DNA of 56,833 nucleotides from Entamoeba invadens IP1 (lineage: Eukaryota; Evosea; Mastigamoebida; Endamoebidae): NCBI RefSeq assembly GCF_000330505.1, contig NW_004440112.1, positions 1-56,833 of the forward strand, given 5' to 3'. The position numbers and the translations under genes are program-made. The notes below the pieces were generated by a model, which did not search any database, was not told the DNA's origin, and was given only the letters and a program-made list of their open reading frames with translations. Shown piece by piece: positions 53,332 through 56,833 of this stretch (position 1 is its first letter; each line of letters starts with the position of its first letter).

Positions 53332-55477
53332 TTAACTGAAAAAGATAAGTTGTTGTTGATACAACAAAATCAGACCATAATTTTCTTCGATATCTCTGAT
53401 ATTTTTTATAATCTCAAGCCATCGAGTCCTTGATGCCACACTAAGTGGAGGAGTTTCATACTCTCTAAACAAATAAAATCTTTTCAGAGTATCACTTTGA
53501 CAGAAATAAGTAACAAAAGCAGTCATAATTGCAGTCTGATCCATTCGGTTGCTATCTTCCGCAATTAAATTTACTCTGTGTCCAAAACAACTAACACTTT
53601 TTAAAGTTTGAGACACTATGCTTCCTTCAATGGTTTTGAGTTTTGCTTTTTTGACCAGATTGTAAAATTCAACAAATAGACCAACGTTTTTAGATGTATT
53701 AGAACTTGTTGAATCGAACACCAAAGAGCTGATCAAGTGAATTGGAAATTATATATTTAATAATCTCGTGAATAAACAATTGGCCATTGCTACTCCGCTT
53801 TTTGAATGATTGTATTTTTCTTGGAAAAGTGGACAACATTTAATCACCTCACCAGTTGAATAACGCATTAAAACACCCATAATATCTTGACCTTTTTTAG
53901 ACAAAGAATCAATTTCAATTGGTGCGCATATTCCTTTTCTGACTTCTTTGAGATTTCTTCCTCTGCGCATTTCGTTGCAATCTTTTATTATTTTACGAAC
54001 AGTAGAAGGACTTATTGACACCTTTTCGAAATTTTCGGGATTTATACAAAAAACCAATCTTTGATAATACTTAAGAACATCTGCAACTCCGTTCATTTGA
54101 GACTCTGAATAATTCAGATCAATGAAAGTCGATGAAATCATAAAGGTTAATAACATCTTTTTCAATACATGGAGTGATGATTTTCTTTTTGGTTTGTTTT
54201 TTCCTTTTGCTGTTCTTCTTTCGTCTCTTAATTTTTCAATTGTTTCATATTTATTAAACAAATAATCACACAAAACGAAAAAGCGTTGTTTTGATGTACT
54301 TCCACTTTCTGCATCAAACTTACTTTTGTTGAAAAATAACAACTTTTTGTCCCATTTGTTTAAACTTTTCTTTGTGATTTCATTAAAGAAGTTGTTGTTG
54401 AATAAGTTGATTTTATTTTTTTATCTTTTTTCATCTTCTCTTTCCTCCTTTTCATCATTTTCATTTTGAACAATATAATCATTATTTGTATCTTCAAATT
54501 CGCTATCACTTTCTTCGTCTGAGTTTTGTTCTAATGACATATTTTCAGTGTCAGATGAAAAAGTTTGATTATCGTCGAAGTTGTTATAATCACTTTGTTG
54601 TAGTAAAGTATTTGTGATTGGGTTGTTTTCAATAGTTTTATTGGATGGTGTTTGTACTTGTTCTTGTACACTTTGTATGACTGATTGTCCGAAGATAACA
54701 CTTTCGTTTTGGATCTGGTGTTCTTGCATTGCTCGATTTCTAAGAAGGTTGGGAGTTTCGAAAGTAAATGGCAAATCTGGAACCGGAACGAAAGCAGGAG
54801 TGGTTAAGTTCCCACTCTTCTCCACTGCGTCATGCGGTCGGATACCCTTTAGATTCCCATTACTTTCTATTCCTCCACTCCTCTGTGACTCTTCTTCTTC
54901 ATTTTTTAACATCATTGTAGTTCTTCCAAATGTGTTACTGACATTGTTCTCAACACTGAAAAATGACGGAAGACATTGAACAGGAACAAAAGCGGAAGGT
55001 ATTGCGTTTTTGTTTATTTGCATCTTCCATTTGCATTGATTGTTCACTTTGTTCAAATGTGCCATTTTTACTTGTTATTGTAAACATATCAATAACTGTC
55101 GTTGTGTTTCTTCTTGGTCTTTTGGGGGGAGGTGGTGGGTGGTTTTTAAGTTTCAATTTTTTAACCAACTCATCTTTGTCTAATACACAACTAATTTTTA
55201 CAAACGAATTTTGAACCGTTGTTTTATTTCCAGTAATTAAAAAATTTGAATATTGTTTTTTAATTAAATCCAAATTGGGATCATTATCGGCCAAATTTTC
55301 GGGAAATTTAAAGCTATGGGTCGAATAATGGCGGTATAGCGAACCGGGTGCATACCATTTATTGTGGGTAAAACAATAAAACTTTGTTTCAAAACCATTT
55401 TCTTTTGCTTTTAAAAAACCCCTTAAAAACCAAAATTCACAAAATTCAAATTTAACGTTGTTGTGTATAAGTTCCAT
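53332..55477 (-). pseudogene. hAT-like transposase with zinc-finger N-terminus, lightly interrupted
   Basis: From ATG 55477 the first frame encodes a Cys/His N-terminal region (FYCFTHNKWYAPGSLYRHYS TH) and a Pro-rich linker, then shifts frame between about 55065 and 54950. The next three segments (55065-54421, 54420-53749, 53748-53332) are all in one frame and are separated only by single TAA codons at 54421 and 53749. They hold an acidic linker, a basic region, and the hAT-like core: SSLVFDSTSSNTSKNVGLF, SCFGHRVNLIAEDS (the C..H motif) and RTRWLEIIKN. The C-terminal dimerisation part is missing, since the sequence degenerates after 53332. About 2.1 kb in all. Confidence 0.6.
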
Positions 55478-55680
55478 TTTTTGTTTTTTGAGTTCTATTT
55501 TTTATTATTTTTAAATTTTTTATGATTGTTTGTTATAGAACTTAAAATAATCTATTAATATACTACATACGCGATATTTACTATAATTTAACTATAAAAA
55601 TAATATAAAAGTATTAAATATTTTTATAATAGTTGTAATAAAAAACTTTAATAATACATAAAATTCATTAAGCTTTGACA
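55478..55680. other. Short spacer
   Basis: About 200 bp of A/T-rich sequence upstream of the hAT-like gene; may contain its terminal repeat but none is recognised. Confidence 0.3.
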
Positions 55681-56150
55681 ATGCAAGGTGAAAAAATATC
55701 GAGACATAGAATAGCAGCTAGAACCATAGCCGATAAGTGAGTCACTTGAATAAACCGATTAAGGCTTAAAAGACTAAGCCGATACAATGGAAAGCCTCAT
55801 AATAAATACAGAGGACAAAGTTCACGACAACATGAATAGATTGTCTGACGCTGCTAAAGCCGCTTTACAGTTTGATGACATGTCGAATATTATTAGTATG
55901 GACGCGATCTTGGGTAAAATAAAAGACAACCTGACGTTGAAACAAACAACAATTTACAGTCTAAATTCTATAGTATTGCCGATGTGATTGAACAAAAACT
56001 GTAAAAGAGTCTTGAGTTTCATTTAAACACGACTTTAAGAATTCAACAAGTTGCAGAATTAGATGTTCTGATGATTTGGAGAGATAATAACTTTAAGAAG
56101 ATTGTTAAGAATGCAACAAATGCGAATATTCTTCGCATTATTTGGATGTG
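55681..56150 (+). pseudogene. Unidentified gene fragment with frameshifts
   Basis: Coding-like sequence on the plus strand includes KISRHRIAARTIADK, then the open frame 55787-55987 (MESLIINTEDKVHDNMNRLS, DAAKAALQFDDMSNIISMDA), then in another frame SIADVIEQKL, stop, KSLEFHLNTTLRIQQVAELD, VLMIWRDNNFKKIVKNATNA. Locally GC-rich and helical. I do not recognise the family; it is probably another host gene relic. Confidence 0.45.
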
Positions 56151-56833
56151 TTAAATCAGGCGGACAAAAAAGTATTCGCTTCGATGTTATTCATATTCGA
56201 ATTTTTAAGCTAAGACTGGTTTAATTTTATAATTTTTTACTATTTTATTTGAATTATTATAAAACAATATTTTTTGAATAATTTTGTTATTGTTAATCAT
56301 TTCCCAAAAACGTATTTGGTATACTTTTAAGTGTTAAAAATCCACTTTTTTGGTAATAAAAATCTTTTGAACACCTAAAGTATTAATTATAATAAATATT
56401 AATTATTTTAACTATATCAAGTGAGAATTATTTTAAGTAAACTATATAATAACTATTGAATTGGTAAACTTTATTCAAAATGTATCATAATGAACGATAC
56501 AAATATTATTATAGCTGTTCGGCGACTTTATATTCCCTTTGAAAATCGCCGACTTTTTAGTGGTCTTAAAAGTCGCTGACCTAAATATTTAGTTAAATAA
56601 CTATTCTAAATACCATTCATCATGTAAAAGATATTCAAAAAATAAACCATATAAATTTAATATAATTATTATTAAAAAAATGAAACAATACCGTCCCAAT
56701 TATATCTTTTCAAATCATTTTTTAAATTATATTTATATGATTATAATATAACAAAATACAACAACTATTGTGTTTTTACACATTTTTGAGACTATAATTA
56801 ATATAATATAATTTATTAAAGTTAATAGTTATT
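56151..56833. other. AT-rich right end with TCGGCGACTT repeats
   Basis: Around 56518-56580 the words TCGGCGACTTT, AAAATCGCCGACTTT and AAAAGTCGCTGA occur in alternating orientation and can pair into a hairpin. The rest is A/T-rich with no ORF. Confidence 0.4.

Noticed and set aside
1..56833. tRNA genes, rRNA genes, CRISPR arrays and bacterial-type operons
   Set aside because: I looked for T-arm like GGTTCGA stretches, clustered regular repeats and ribosome-binding sites and found none; the window is eukaryotic.

Overview
The window looks like nuclear DNA of an Entamoeba species, most likely a transposon-rich one such as E. invadens. It is extremely AT-rich and gene-poor, the genes have no obvious introns, and the proteins are Entamoeba hallmarks: a giant CXXC cysteine-rich surface protein, a BspA-like leucine-rich-repeat protein and a TLDc-domain protein. 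Relics of several DNA transposon superfamilies (MULE, hAT-like, piggyBac-like, pogo/Tc1-like) are also present. The species call is inference; the genus call rests on protein families.

Layout. 1-4942 (minus) is the first 1647 codons of a secreted or membrane CXXC-repeat protein that runs off the left edge. 6665-7384 (minus) is an RRM plus zinc-knuckle RNA-binding protein. 10132-11631 (minus) is a signal-peptide protein with a Cys-rich tail and a hydrophobic, GPI-signal-like C-terminus. 12954-14063 is a TIR element with TA flanks that encloses a broken hsp70 fragment. 16445-17602 (plus) is a Lys-rich secreted protein. 18259-21510 (plus) is a 1083-residue BspA-like LRR protein. 23405-24317 (plus) is a coiled-coil plus TLDc gene split by one frameshift in an A8 run. 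From about 24.7 kb to the right edge no intact host gene is visible; the DNA is transposons, MITEs and fragments of host genes.

Transposon section. A degenerate hAT-like transposase lies at 26922-29260. A pogo-like 845-bp MITE lies at 29626-30470. A Mutator-like element (32830-35451) has about 251-bp, almost identical inverted repeats and a lightly broken MULE transposase, and it abuts a pogo/mariner-like DDE relic (35443-35960). A piggyBac-like fragment lies at 50471-51091 and a second hAT-like gene at 53332-55477. Several MITE-sized inverted-repeat elements are interspersed, including a 2.3-kb TIR element at 42173-44501 with internal TIR-like motifs.

The most unusual theme is the density of broken fragments of conserved host genes: hsp70 (three), ClpB/Hsp101, myosin II rod (two), actin and a possible EF-hand protein. 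At least three of these touch or lie inside TA-flanked TIR elements, and two hsp70 fragments share the same nonsense codon. This suggests capture and copying of host gene pieces by small TIR transposons (Pack-type behaviour), or co-dispersal of pseudogenes with repeats.
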